Source: a virus. From it: a DNA stretch of 28,625 bases. Both the position numbers and the translations under genes were made by a program. How positions within the stretch are numbered: position 1 is the first letter of the stretch; each line of letters starts with the position of its first letter. The stretch covers positions 1-28,625 of the IMG/VR virus record IMGVR_UViG_3300009504_000028; one strand, given 5' to 3'. The notes below the pieces were generated by a model, which was given only the letters and a program-made list of their open reading frames with translations, was not told the DNA's origin and made no database searches. This document shows positions 7,214 to 15,761 of the stretch, in pieces.

Positions 7214-7313
7214 ATTTGGTCACTCCTTGCAGGGCCTGAGCTAAAGTGACAAAAACAGTGCTGGTCACAGGGTCACTCAGGAACTGCATAGATGCCCCTA
7301 TGGAGTTGGAAGC

Positions 7314-7326
7314 ATATATAATTTTT
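7314..7326 (-). promoter_or_regulatory. Archaeal-type promoter of the early operon (BRE/TATA)
   Basis: On the minus strand an A5 stretch (7326-7322), resembling a BRE, runs into TTATATAT (7321-7314), a near-consensus archaeal TATA box. Transcription would start about 25 bases downstream, near 7293. It is the most A/T-rich spot between the late tail genes and the early operon. The prediction is by eye. Confidence 0.55.
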
Positions 7327-7328
7327 GT

Positions 7329-7340
7329 TGGTTGCAACCA
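7329..7340. promoter_or_regulatory. 12-bp perfect palindrome next to the early promoter (operator candidate)
   Basis: TGGTTGCAACCA is a perfect palindrome located 2 bases upstream of the BRE/TATA element of the early operon. A dimeric transcription factor bound here could recruit or block TBP/TFB. No regulator gene is identified in the window. Confidence 0.4.
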
Positions 7341-7374
7341 CCCAAGCCAGTGGCATAAAAATCAACTGCTGGCT

Positions 7375-9687
7375 CTATTGAATAGCCTCAAGACCAATCA
7401 CAATGCCCAATTTAGCCCACTTATAAATAAAATCTGGAGCCAAAGGAACAGTAAAATCAAAGACCATACTACCAGGCACACTCTCAGGATACCTGGCCAC
7501 CCTCAAGACCTGACCCATCTTAGGCATCCTCCTATGTTCCATGTTAGGTGGAAAGAACCAAGATGTGTGTCTCCTGGTGTCAGCTGGAAATCCAACATCC
7601 AAGGTGTCAGTTGGCAAAACCCATGGAGTGACAGGCAGACCACTTAAATCCTCAATCCTGGCCCACCCATTGGCCATAACCAAAGCATTACCACCGTTGA
7701 TAAATGCTGTCTGGGGAGAGGCCAGCTTGGTCTTAGCCATGATGGTCCTCTGCCTATCAAAGTCCTCAGGGATACTGGTCCTCTCAGATTGGTTCAGCCT
7801 CCTATCCATCATACGCATGGTCTTGACAAGGTTAGCAACATCTCTGGAGAGCCTGACTTTGGTGGTCCATCTCCCCCTGGTGACATCCTCCACTCTGAGA
7901 GGTTCATTCAAACCAATGCTATCAATCCTGACATGGATGATGCTCCCAGGCCTCAGGACTGTTGGCCAAACACCATCCAGAGACAGCTCTCCAGTCCAAA
8001 CAGGCTGCTGCTTAGCCAGCTCCAGATTGGCCAATATTCTCATATCATCCAGACTGGCCCAGCCAGTCTTTTCGACCTGGCCAGTGGAATAAAAGCCAGG
8101 AGTGAAACCAAAGGATGGAGCATCTGGATTTACATCCAGGTCAGACACAAACGAGGACTGGCTCCTGATTACCTGAGGATACTTTTTGAGTGTCTGGCAT
8201 CTGGATATAATCTGAGTATAGATGACATCAGATGACTGGACCATAGAATGACCTATAATCAGATTTCTGGTAGATATGCCACTCTCTCCCTGGTCCACAT
8301 AGAGAACAGGAGAGGATGACAGGTCTGGGAGCAACCCATAATATGCTTTCCAGTCGCTCTGGCTGAGATAAGAAAAAACATCATATTGGTCCATCAATAT
8401 GTCCAGGATGTCCCTAACAGTGCTGCCAGTAGCATCCAGGGCAGGGATAGTAATGGATAGAGGGACACTACCCCTGGGCTCCATCCCAGCAGCATACCAG
8501 AGGCTCCTAAGCACATTATTTAGCTGGACACTCCCTCTGATATAGCTGGCCTCAACGAATGGATAAGAGAGAATGTCTGGCTGTCTCCATTTATCAAAGA
8601 CTATATAATCTACCCCTCCACTGGACTGAATGGAAAAGTCCAGACCTTCAGTCAGCTCTTCCATTTCCTGAATAAGATTAGCTCTCACATATCCAGTGAC
8701 CTGGGGAGTGGACAGCCATGTTCCTGTCTGGTCAAACTTGTGAATAGTCCTCTCCTTATTCTCAAAATAACTCTCCATGGGCATCCTGACATCATAATAC
8801 TGAATGTTCCCAAACGGGTCCAGCTCATTCACCTTCAACGTAAACCTATATAGTTGATTAGGGTCCAGATGCTGGAATATGCCCAAAAAATATTTCCAGT
8901 CCCAAGTCAAAGTAGAAGGAACATTAAGAGCAGGATTGACAAACACAGTAGGACTGGACAATGCTGATGGCAAGGGGAGCACTGCTCCAGATGGATTATC
9001 CACCCTCTCAACCAAAATATAACAACTAAGAGCAGTCGGGTCATGGCTCCCATCAGACTTAAGCCTGTTTATATACATAGGAATAGACAAGCCAGTCACC
9101 CAAGCATCCCATCCCCTAAAATTTATGGCCAGAGCTGTCCCAGTGAATAAACCACCAGAGACAGGAGGCAGCTTAACCACACTAACCCAAGTGACAGGAG
9201 CTCCAGGCCATGGAGGGTCCCTTTCTATCCATTCCCTGGCAGGACCTGTCTTATAAAATTCATAGAACATGAGCTTAACATCCCTAAGAGGCTTCTGCCA
9301 ATCACTATGAGGGATGGCTGCATAAGGATACGGGAAGGTTCCCAAGAGCTCAAAAAACAGAGGCTCTTTGATAGCTGTAAACTGGCTCATAAACAGCTCA
9401 TCAATGCCAGAGCCGGATAGATGAGCCAATCTATCCAAACACGTAATGACCAAATTGCCCTCTGGGTCATTGGCAAGCTTTCTCACAGCCCCCATCCACG
9501 TCTGGACACCCCCCTCAGACACAGTGACTATATCTCCCTGCACTATCCCCCAACCAGAGGGCCTCCTCTCCAAAGTTATGGTCAGCTCTCCAGGACCTCT
9601 GATGCTCTCCCAAAGCTGCCAGTCCACTATAGCATTGGCATCACCAGGCTGGAACGAAAGAGCCCCAATCTGGATGATATATGACAC
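7375..9687 (-). CDS. Tail hub / baseplate-type protein, 770 aa
   Basis: This is the largest late protein and the last gene of the tail module, following the tape measure and a distal-tail-like gene. That position is normally occupied by the tail-associated hub protein. The N-terminal 100 residues are beta-rich, with alternating short strands like the gp27/gpD-type hub fold of tail tips (WESIRGPGELTITLERR and a VITCLDRLAHL element). The middle has aromatic-rich beta segments that may be an inserted carbohydrate- or receptor-binding domain. No peptidase or lysozyme motif is visible. It starts at GTG (9687) with an AGGGGGT site 6 bases upstream, immediately after the previous stop. The specific subfamily is uncertain. 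Confidence 0.75.
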   Translation of the reverse strand: MSYIIQIGALSFQPGDANAIVDWQLWESIRGPGELTITLERRPSGWGIVQGDIVTVSEGGVQTWMGAVRKLANDPEGNLVITCLDRLAHLSGSGIDELFMSQFTAIKEPLFFELLGTFPYPYAAIPHSDWQKPLRDVKLMFYEFYKTGPAREWIERDPPWPGAPVTWVSVVKLPPVSGGLFTGTALAINFRGWDAWVTGLSIPMYINRLKSDGSHDPTALSCYILVERVDNPSGAVLPLPSALSSPTVFVNPALNVPSTLTWDWKYFLGIFQHLDPNQLYRFTLKVNELDPFGNIQYYDVRMPMESYFENKERTIHKFDQTGTWLSTPQVTGYVRANLIQEMEELTEGLDFSIQSSGGVDYIVFDKWRQPDILSYPFVEASYIRGSVQLNNVLRSLWYAAGMEPRGSVPLSITIPALDATGSTVRDILDILMDQYDVFSYLSQSDWKAYYGLLPDLSSSPVLYVDQGESGISTRNLIIGHSMVQSSDVIYTQIISRCQTLKKYPQVIRSQSSFVSDLDVNPDAPSFGFTPGFYSTGQVEKTGWASLDDMRILANLELAKQQPVWTGELSLDGVWPTVLRPGSIIHVRIDSIGLNEPLRVEDVTRGRWTTKVRLSRDVANLVKTMRMMDRRLNQSERTSIPEDFDRQRTIMAKTKLASPQTAFINGGNALVMANGWARIEDLSGLPVTPWVLPTDTLDVGFPADTRRHTSWFFPPNMEHRRMPKMGQVLRVARYPESVPGSMVFDFTVPLAPDFIYKWAKLGIVIGLEAIQ

Positions 9688-9689
9688 TC

Positions 9690-10073
9690 TCAGACCCCCT
9701 CTTTCTGGACCAAAGTCAGCTCAACCCATCTGTGGGTCAAACTGCTTATCATCCTGGGAGCCCGATAATCAGACACCATCAACTTGGTCTGGCCATTATA
9801 ATAGGTCTCTCCTGGAGCAGAAAGGGTCAAGAGAGTGCCATCCCTCTGCCACTCAAAGAGCAGATTAACAGCCAGCTCTTGATTGGGCAGAGTGTCCAAT
9901 ATGACCCCTCTCATCCATATCCTCAGAGCCATAGCTCCATCATGGAGGACCCTGGACCAGCTCCTCCCCTGAACATCAATCTCCCTCCTGATAGGGAGCT
10001 TATTCCTATCCCACTCCACCACCTGGCTCAAGGTAAAAGTGCTCACTCCATCAGTCAAAGTCCATGTAGGCAT
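9690..10073 (-). CDS. Distal tail-like protein, 127 aa
   Basis: The 127-aa protein lies between the tape measure and hub genes and is predominantly beta-stranded, with a central IDVQGRSW turn. Size and place suggest a small distal-tail or baseplate component (Dit-like N-terminal domain), though the full Dit is usually about 200 residues or more. The frame opens with GTG at 10082, overlapping the tape-measure stop. The ATG at 10073 is better spaced from the AGGAG site (10 bases versus 1). Confidence 0.6.
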   Translation of the reverse strand: MPTWTLTDGVSTFTLSQVVEWDRNKLPIRREIDVQGRSWSRVLHDGAMALRIWMRGVILDTLPNQELAVNLLFEWQRDGTLLTLSAPGETYYNGQTKLMVSDYRAPRMISSLTHRWVELTLVQKEGV

Positions 10074-10078
10074 ATCAA

Positions 10079-10993
10079 TCACACTCCTGTCCTACTGGTC
10101 ATGCCCATCCTGGCCTCATCTTTGGCCATATAGGCACTGAGCCTGGCAGCAATAGCTCTCAGACCAGTCTCGCTATTGATATCCCAGACCCCCTGGAGGA
10201 TGATGATAGGCCCTCCCTCTTGCCCCCTCATCCTCCTCATGGGACCTGGAGCAGATATCTCAGCAGGCCTGATAATCTCCTCCCCCCTATGCACCTTGAC
10301 CAGGCCTGTCTCCTCAATCATCCTGACCTCTCCAGGGCTGGTTTGACCTTCAGGCATCAGCTCTTTAGACATGGTTCTCATATCCTTTTTAGTGCTGGCC
10401 ATATAGGTGGCCATAGCTGCCAGGCTCCCAGCTATTATAGCCACCATAGCAGGAGCAGCAGGACCAGCCTTAGCCACCCAGACAGATGCCTCAGCTGCTG
10501 CCAGAGTAAACTGAGCAGCTGCCAAAGCCACAGAGACCCCAGTTAAGACAGAGAATAAAGCCCTCTGCCTATCACTCTCAGCGTTAGTGGCCATATACGC
10601 AAACGCCACAGCCCCAGCAGCAAAAGCCACCCCCAGCAGGGATGGAATAAGCATAGCTGTGTTAGTAGTGGCCAACATCTGATGAGCAGATTGGAGCATC
10701 TTAGCTGACCCAGTAGTCAAATCCAGAACCCCCTTGACCTTTCTGAGCTTGACAGCCAGCTCATCATTGATGAGGCCCAGCTCTCTGGCCCCACTAAACG
10801 CTTTGCCATAACCAGAGGCAACACCATCCAGAGCCTGCATCTGAGCAATGAAAGAGACATTAGCAGCCATAGCACTATCCCTGGTGGCATCCAGCTGGTC
10901 CCTGAACTCCTCAGTCTCATCAGCAGCAGTGACCATTTTATCAGTATATCTGTCATCAAAATTGGCTCTAATCGTCAGCTCCTCATCAGCCAT
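10079..10993 (-). CDS. Tape measure protein, unusually short (304 aa)
   Basis: The gene directly follows the frameshifted tail chaperone, the conserved place of the tape measure. The N-terminal 110 residues are helical and charged. Three long Ala/Gly-rich hydrophobic segments follow at about 113-135, 146-174 and 177-199, as in other tape measures. The C-terminal region holds GLVKVHRGEEIIRP, like the GE-x-I motif found near tape-measure C-termini. At roughly 0.15 nm per residue the tail would be only about 45 nm long. The ATG overlaps the end of the -1 frame extension of the chaperone, with a GAGGAGG site upstream. Confidence 0.8.
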   Translation of the reverse strand: MADEELTIRANFDDRYTDKMVTAADETEEFRDQLDATRDSAMAANVSFIAQMQALDGVASGYGKAFSGARELGLINDELAVKLRKVKGVLDLTTGSAKMLQSAHQMLATTNTAMLIPSLLGVAFAAGAVAFAYMATNAESDRQRALFSVLTGVSVALAAAQFTLAAAEASVWVAKAGPAAPAMVAIIAGSLAAMATYMASTKKDMRTMSKELMPEGQTSPGEVRMIEETGLVKVHRGEEIIRPAEISAPGPMRRMRGQEGGPIIILQGVWDINSETGLRAIAARLSAYMAKDEARMGMTSRTGV

Positions 10994-11162
10994 ATATTGC
11001 CCTCCTCATTGCCAGCATCATTCTCAATGTCTCCCTCTCATACCTAACTTCAGACCACATGGTCATCAGATGGACCTGTCTTATTGTGAGCTCTCCCAGT
11101 CCCAGTCTCCCAAGGGCTCCAGCAGTATCCAATACTGCCTGGACCTCAGGAGACATCAGGAG
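10986..11162 (-). CDS. Tail assembly chaperone T domain, made by -1 frameshift
   Basis: In the -1 frame relative to the upstream chaperone gene there is an open frame of 58 codons running from the slippery site to a TGA at 10988-10986, just overlapping the tape-measure ATG. It encodes a basic helical domain that starts LLMSPEVQAVL and ends in MRRAIYG. No ribosome site precedes its first ATG, so it is best read as the gpT-like part of a 224-aa G-T fusion. Size and place match lambda-type gpGT organisation. Confidence 0.75.
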   Translation of the reverse strand, partial: LLMSPEVQAVLDTAGALGRLGLGELTIRQVHLMTMWSEVRYERETLRMMLAMRRAIYG

Positions 11163-11659
11163 TTTTTTAGGGTCTCAATCTCCTCAGCCTTGGGTGGAGA
11201 TGTCATCTCAGCCACTATCTCATAGAGCTTGTTAAGCTGGGACTGCTCCAGAGTAGCCATCCACTCTATCAGCTGCTCCTGGGTCAATGTAGGCTCCACA
11301 ATAGTCAGCCTCAAGATGTCCAGCTGATATGGCAGGCTAACCTCATTCCAGAGCATCAGGTCAGCCTTGTCATCCATGGACCACTCTGACTGTGCTATGC
11401 CATGCAGTGCAGCCACCCTGTCCCTCAGCTCCCTATTCCTGCCCAAGAGAGCCCCATGGGAGGCATAAACCCTCTGGATGCTGACCATGCTGGGCCTCTG
11501 GACCCTGACCTTGTAGCCCTGAGGCTCAAAGACCAGGGTCTTGGTCTCCTTGTGCTCCTCCAAGATAGTGTGTATATCCAGGATTGGAGTGTCTGAGTAG
11601 TTGCTCTCATCCTCTGAGCTCACAGATATGAGCTCATGCTTTGTTGCTTTCTTTGCCAT
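11156..11659 (-). CDS. Tail assembly chaperone (gpG-like), 167 aa
   Basis: The gene lies between the tail tube and tape measure genes. The protein is acidic and helical after a beta-rich N-terminal part, and ends in an acidic tail (AEEIETLKNS). The longer frame (to 11776) is not used: the ATG at 11659 has a GGTGAT site 4 bases upstream, fully complementary to an archaeal 16S tail. Its last codons contain the slippery heptamer A AAA AAC. Most ribosomes would stop at 11156, while a fraction shift to -1 and make the G-T form. The chaperone pair is known to guide tail tube polymerisation around the tape measure. Confidence 0.8.
   Translation of the reverse strand: MAKKATKHELISVSSEDESNYSDTPILDIHTILEEHKETKTLVFEPQGYKVRVQRPSMVSIQRVYASHGALLGRNRELRDRVAALHGIAQSEWSMDDKADLMLWNEVSLPYQLDILRLTIVEPTLTQEQLIEWMATLEQSQLNKLYEIVAEMTSPPKAEEIETLKNS
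11162..11168 (-). other. -1 ribosomal frameshift slippery heptamer A AAA AAC
   Basis: The heptamer is correctly phased for the X XXY YYZ rule: the zero frame reads CTA AAA AAC TCC TGA. Slippage gives AAA AAA and continues with CTC CTG in the open -1 frame for 58 codons. It lies two codons before the zero-frame stop. Frameshifting at this place is conserved among tailed phages. Confidence 0.78.
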
Positions 11660-11783
11660 GTTTATCACCCTTGATTTAGTGCCTATGATGGGCCTTCTGG
11701 GCCCTCTCTCCACATATATGCCCCAAGGGGTTATATCCTTATTCCCCAAAGAGAAAGTGCAACAGAGAGCCTGCAAGAGGCCT
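11660..11783 (-). promoter_or_regulatory. Intergenic region before the chaperone gene; possible weak promoter and hairpins
   Basis: This 124-bp gap between the tail tube and chaperone genes contains a CATATATG TATA-like box (11713-11720) about 54 bases before the chaperone ATG. It also contains a GGGCC/GGCCC hairpin (11690-11704) and a CCCCAAGGGG palindrome (11721-11730). No BRE-like A tract precedes the TATA box. It may provide termination after the abundant tail tube gene and re-initiation. I see no small gene here. Confidence 0.3.
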
Positions 11784-12782
11784 TTATGTCGATGTAGTAG
11801 TCAGTGAGTTAAATGAGAGATTGACAGGTTGCTTCATAAGGACCAGCTCCTTGATGCTCATATCCCCAGTATCAATGCCCCCTCCAGTCAAGCTAAATAT
11901 TGTTTCAGACAAGCCAGAGCCTGTTGGATGCATTAGGATGAGCTTGAGCTCATCAATCAAGTCCAGCCTATTGACCAGCCTCTCATATATGTCCAGATGC
12001 TTAGGATTGATAGTCAGACCAACAGTCATCTCCTGACCCTCCTCAGACCACTCCTCAGGGAACGGATAGAGCTCCCCATCATCACCCTCAACAGAGCCAG
12101 GTATGAGGACCAGATTATTGACTGCGGTTAGTGTCAGCCCATCAATAGGAGGCAGACTGACCAGGCCAGCTCCCCAATCTATCTGTGGCCTTGGGATGTC
12201 AGTGAAATTATAGGCTGGGACAGTTGGCTGAGCAACCCTGCTCCCAATAGTCAAGGGGGTCCCACTGGAACCCTGGAAGCCCACATAAGAAGTGAGCCAA
12301 TCAGGAGCCCCTGAACTGACCTTGGATATTTGGACAGCCTGAGCCACCATATCCAAATCCAAGCTCAATGGCTGACCATAAGTCCAAGACAAGCCCAGGC
12401 TCTTGAGCTTAACTCCATTGTAGAGGTTAGCCATGTAAAACCCATCCTTCGCCAGGATAGCCTCCAGGCTCTTGCTGGGCAAGCAGTCATCAGTGACCCC
12501 CATGGAGGAGCCAAGAGCCAGTTTGAACCAGTCCAAGATGTTCTTAGGTCCTTTGGGAGCCAGCTGGGCTTTTAAATTGACCTGATGGTCTCCATCCAGT
12601 CGCTCCAAGTATCTCCTGCTGCTGATGCCAGTGAGCTTAGTCACATTGGGGTTGAACGTGGGAGACAGGTCCTTGACCACCCCCATCCAATCCCATGCTC
12701 CAGCAGCTGGGGTCTTTCCATATTGGCTTTCATCAATCATGTATAATCTGGCATTGTGGCCAGCTAAATTCTCACAGCTCAT
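11784..12782 (-). CDS. Major tail tube protein
   Basis: The 332-aa protein is beta-rich with a typical N-terminus for long tail tube proteins (a VKDLSPTFNPNVTKL-like segment followed by an SSRRYLE loop). It lies between the tail completion gene and the tail chaperone, which is the conserved place of the tail tube. The C-terminal third has a second beta domain with long strands (QPVNLSFNSL), possibly an Ig-like or duplicated tube domain. The ATG overlaps the preceding stop (ATGA). It should be one of the two most abundant virion proteins. Confidence 0.78.
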   Translation of the reverse strand: MSCENLAGHNARLYMIDESQYGKTPAAGAWDWMGVVKDLSPTFNPNVTKLTGISSRRYLERLDGDHQVNLKAQLAPKGPKNILDWFKLALGSSMGVTDDCLPSKSLEAILAKDGFYMANLYNGVKLKSLGLSWTYGQPLSLDLDMVAQAVQISKVSSGAPDWLTSYVGFQGSSGTPLTIGSRVAQPTVPAYNFTDIPRPQIDWGAGLVSLPPIDGLTLTAVNNLVLIPGSVEGDDGELYPFPEEWSEEGQEMTVGLTINPKHLDIYERLVNRLDLIDELKLILMHPTGSGLSETIFSLTGGGIDTGDMSIKELVLMKQPVNLSFNSLTTTST

Positions 12783-13222
12783 ATTATATCCTCTCCTGGT
12801 ATCTCAAACCTGGTCATCATCACATTGATAGTGGACTGATATATCCCCTCTGCCATGCTCAGAGTGTCCAGATTAGCTCCAGTGCCCACTTTGAGCCAGC
12901 AATATGGCTCCAAGCCACCACTGGTGTCCTGGAGCAGCTCTCGTATCTTATTCAAGAGCCTCCTCTTTCTGGCTGGGGTATCGGCAAACACCCTAACCTC
13001 AATAGTCTCATCAACCCTGTCCAGCTCATTAGTCACACTCTCTGGGACAGTAGCATCCAGCAGAGACTTGACAGTCACCAGAGGGGTCTCATAGGTCCTC
13101 TGGCTGCTTGCCAGAGACACCCTAACCGACCAGTCTGGAACCTCACTATCCAGCTTGGCTTTGAGATATGCAATCAGTTTATGCTCAGCATCAGTTATGG
13201 GAGGGCTGTCAGGTATGGTCAT
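12779..13222 (-). CDS. Tail completion / neck protein, 147 aa
   Basis: The protein begins with a helix, followed by alternating strands and a basic helix (ARKRRLLNKIRELL), then strands. This alpha/beta pattern and the place between head closure and tail tube genes fit tail terminator / tail completion proteins (gpU or gp17-type). I choose ATG 13222: it overlaps the stop of the head closure gene (ATGA) and has AGGAGGT 9 bases upstream. A longer open frame to 13249 lacks a site. Confidence 0.7.
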   Translation of the reverse strand: MTIPDSPPITDAEHKLIAYLKAKLDSEVPDWSVRVSLASSQRTYETPLVTVKSLLDATVPESVTNELDRVDETIEVRVFADTPARKRRLLNKIRELLQDTSGGLEPYCWLKVGTGANLDTLSMAEGIYQSTINVMMTRFEIPGEDII

Positions 13223-13575
13223 TGTGGGATGACCTCCTGGACCATGCACTCCATCTGGAGGCTGGACTTATATGGAGTGCCAATCACACTCCATCTGATG
13301 TCTGGATAATCAGCAGCTATGATGTGGTCATTAACACTAATCTCAGTGCCCCAAGGGACAAAGATGGTGGCACTCCTGCTGACCCTGATGCCCAGCTCAG
13401 TCACAGTGTCAGGAGCCTTGACCACCTGGAAATGACCCATCACAGTGCTGGTGGTCTCCACAAACACTGGCTGACCATATTCATCTCTACTATCCTCCAC
13501 CCTATGAATGATGGTTATGGTCTGCTGGAGCACTGGGATGACCTGACCAAACAAATCAGGATTTAATAAAGGCAT
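13219..13575 (-). CDS. Head closure (head-tail joining) protein, 118 aa
   Basis: The 118-aa, beta-barrel-like protein has an RVEDSRDEYGQPVF segment typical of SPP1 gp16 / HK97 gp9-type head closure proteins, followed by a strand-rich core (SATIFVPWGTEI). It overlaps the connector gene upstream by about 20 bases and the tail completion gene downstream. It would close the connector and provide the surface for tail docking. Confidence 0.72.
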   Translation of the reverse strand: MPLLNPDLFGQVIPVLQQTITIIHRVEDSRDEYGQPVFVETTSTVMGHFQVVKAPDTVTELGIRVSRSATIFVPWGTEISVNDHIIAADYPDIRWSVIGTPYKSSLQMECMVQEVIPQ

Positions 13576-14209
13576 AGTCCAGCTTCCCCCCTATGTTGGT
13601 TAACATCTTTTCAGTCTCCTGGATGAGGAGCTTAATCCTCCCATCATGGGCTCCACTGCCCCAAGAGATAGACAGAGCCCCTTCTGTGATAGACTGGAAA
13701 CCAGAAGGATTGGACTGTCCAGCATCCATCTGGAGAGCAAAAATGCTGGCCATCCTGATGCTCAGGTCCTTAATATAGCCAGGTATGCTCTCATAACCAT
13801 ATTTGTAGGAGACCCTAACTGCATCTCTCATCCTGCCTGGAGGGTTAGAAATCCATTCCAGGATACCAGCTCCAGACTGCTTAATCCTCCAAGAACCAGT
13901 CCTGGTGTTAGGGTCCCATTCTAATCTGGATATCCATTCAGTCCCATTCCAGACCTCCAGCTTGGACACAGATATGACTGGATAATGGATGAGCCTGAGA
14001 GTGTTATATCCAGTGGTATCATGCAACTGCTCTCCTATATTTACTGGGCTCCAAACCCTACCTGTCAAGAGGCTTATCTGGCTATCCCCCATCTGTATTG
14101 CAGATAAAAGCTGACCATCACTAACCCTGGACAGAGGGATACCTGAAAACGCTCGCACATCCTGGATATTACAGTAACCTCCAGGTCCAACAGGGATAAG
14201 CTCAGTCAT
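13556..14209 (-). CDS. Head-tail connector (gp6/gp15-like adaptor), 217 aa
   Basis: The N-terminal half carries the adaptor pattern: an N-terminal DVRAFSGIPLSRVSD helix start, then a helix ISLLTGR, a strand-rich central part and VRVSYKYGYESIP leading into C-terminal helices. This is characteristic of HK97 gp6 / SPP1 gp15-like connector proteins that dock below the portal. A GGAGGAG site lies about 7 bases upstream of the ATG, just after the preceding gene's TAA. The gene opens the neck module and is separated from the capsid gene by the fibre-like cassette, which is not the usual order. Confidence 0.75.
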   Translation of the reverse strand: MTELIPVGPGGYCNIQDVRAFSGIPLSRVSDGQLLSAIQMGDSQISLLTGRVWSPVNIGEQLHDTTGYNTLRLIHYPVISVSKLEVWNGTEWISRLEWDPNTRTGSWRIKQSGAGILEWISNPPGRMRDAVRVSYKYGYESIPGYIKDLSIRMASIFALQMDAGQSNPSGFQSITEGALSISWGSGAHDGRIKLLIQETEKMLTNIGGKLDYAFIKS

Positions 14210-14222
14210 ATCTTACTCCTCC

Positions 14223-15761
14223 TTACACATAATCCCTGGGGTCAGTTGTAGGATTAGGCACTGACCCATCAGGGCTAATAGCCCTCCATTCCAGAGCATC
14301 CACATGGCCATCTTTATAGAACCACAGGATGTATATGCCATCATCCAGCATCATGGTCCATTTACCATCCACTGTGGTCCATGTCACAGTCAAGAGCCTG
14401 GTCCACTTATGGGTCACAGGGTCCTCCAGATAAGCATGGACCAGCACATCATCCAGGGGGTTCTGTCCATCATTCACAGGGCCCTGGCCATTATCATGCC
14501 AAACAGGAGGAGCTTGACCATCCAAAAATCCATCTTGATTGGTCAGCCTCTCCCCAAGACCTCCACCCACAAAGCTGGTCACCTTGGTATATGTGGCCTC
14601 CAGGACCTTGGAGATAGTGTCCAGTCCTGACAATGGTGTCAAAGAGCCCAGGAGGGTCTCAATATCATCTACATTGCCATCCACTATGGCCAGATTAGCC
14701 AGGATGGTGTCCCTCTGGGTCTTGGCTGCATTGAGCCCATAAACCCCATTGACCAGATGGCCATTGGCAGAGATGGATTGATTGGTCCCATTATTGAGAA
14801 CCAACTGAGCAGGGGTCCCATCTATCAGGAAGTCCCAGACATCACTTGCAGACAGGTCATTAAGACCATCCACCAAGTCCTTAAGAGCACCCAAACCATA
14901 AGTGGCAGATTGGATATCACTATGAGCCTCCGATAAGAGCTCAGCTACACTATCAGAGACAGGAGAGGATGGAACATGAGCCCAAATATCCTCAACAGAT
15001 ATAATAGCCGTTCTGACATCATATAGATAACCAGCCATAGTGCTCAAAAGCTTATCATAGACACCAATCAAGACCTGAGCATCAACGACAAAAACCGGAG
15101 GGGTCTGGAGAGAATATGGACACATCAAGTTAGAATTATCCCAGATACCACTGAAGCCCTGGATAAGGTCCAGCCTATCCCACTGTGGACCCCTATCCAC
15201 AGGTGGATTAATGCTCTCCCTCATCACTCTCCCAGCCATCCTACCACCAAATACCTGCCACCAGACCAAATTAGTCCCACTGTCCCCACTAAGAGCAGCA
15301 CTGACACCCAATATAGGATTAGCAGAATACACCCATAAATTATAGGTCCCAGAAAGTGGAACCTGAAAAGACGTTTCGAGAATAGCCTCATTCCAATCAG
15401 ATGAAAAAGAACCATCAACAAAGACCCTCTCAAACACCTGGTCAAACACATCAACCCCAGCCCCCCCAGCTGCATCATTGATGACCAAGCCAATATTATT
15501 ATCAGGCCAGACATTGCCATTACTGTGACCAAACAACTTTACAGAGACCACATCACCAGCAACCAAATCTACATCAACATGGTCCACCCCAATCATCAGC
15601 CTACCATCTATTTTTCTGTTCAGACCCGATGAGAATGTAGCAGTAGGATAGCCAGGGAGCTGGCTGAACCTCAAAGCTTCCAGAGCCAGAGCTTTCTCCA
15701 TCACCAAAAAATCCACAGCTATCCCAGCAGTCTGGACCCTATACTCAATATTATTTATCAT
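14223..15761 (-). CDS. Fibre/adhesin-like structural protein, 512 aa
   Basis: The protein has no enzymatic motif. The first 200 residues look beta-rich, with a jelly-roll-like or galactose-binding-like character. Residues about 250-420 are helical with regular hydrophobic spacing. The C-terminal 100 residues form a beta-sandwich-like domain with WTTVDGKWTMMLDDGIYILW, resembling carboxypeptidase-regulatory / SpaA-like domains of virion adhesins. The frame is open to 15851, but the ATG at 15761 overlaps the upstream TGA (ATGA) and follows an AGGAGG site 11 bases away. It probably sits at the virion surface as a head fibre, neck whisker or receptor-binding protein. Confidence 0.65.
   Translation of the reverse strand: MINNIEYRVQTAGIAVDFLVMEKALALEALRFSQLPGYPTATFSSGLNRKIDGRLMIGVDHVDVDLVAGDVVSVKLFGHSNGNVWPDNNIGLVINDAAGGAGVDVFDQVFERVFVDGSFSSDWNEAILETSFQVPLSGTYNLWVYSANPILGVSAALSGDSGTNLVWWQVFGGRMAGRVMRESINPPVDRGPQWDRLDLIQGFSGIWDNSNLMCPYSLQTPPVFVVDAQVLIGVYDKLLSTMAGYLYDVRTAIISVEDIWAHVPSSPVSDSVAELLSEAHSDIQSATYGLGALKDLVDGLNDLSASDVWDFLIDGTPAQLVLNNGTNQSISANGHLVNGVYGLNAAKTQRDTILANLAIVDGNVDDIETLLGSLTPLSGLDTISKVLEATYTKVTSFVGGGLGERLTNQDGFLDGQAPPVWHDNGQGPVNDGQNPLDDVLVHAYLEDPVTHKWTRLLTVTWTTVDGKWTMMLDDGIYILWFYKDGHVDALEWRAISPDGSVPNPTTDPRDYV

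Noticed and set aside
7143-7289. 48-codon frame (TTG-extended to 7337) whose ATG lies about 29 bases after the early TATA box
   Set aside because: It would suit a leaderless start, but 71 bases overlap the 65-aa gene in another frame, which has a much better ribosome site and leads into the Topo VI-A-like gene. It is kept only as a weak alternative.
11660-11776. 39-codon extension of the tail chaperone
   Set aside because: The true start at 11659 has a GGTGAT ribosome site; the upstream part covers hairpins and a TATA-like box.
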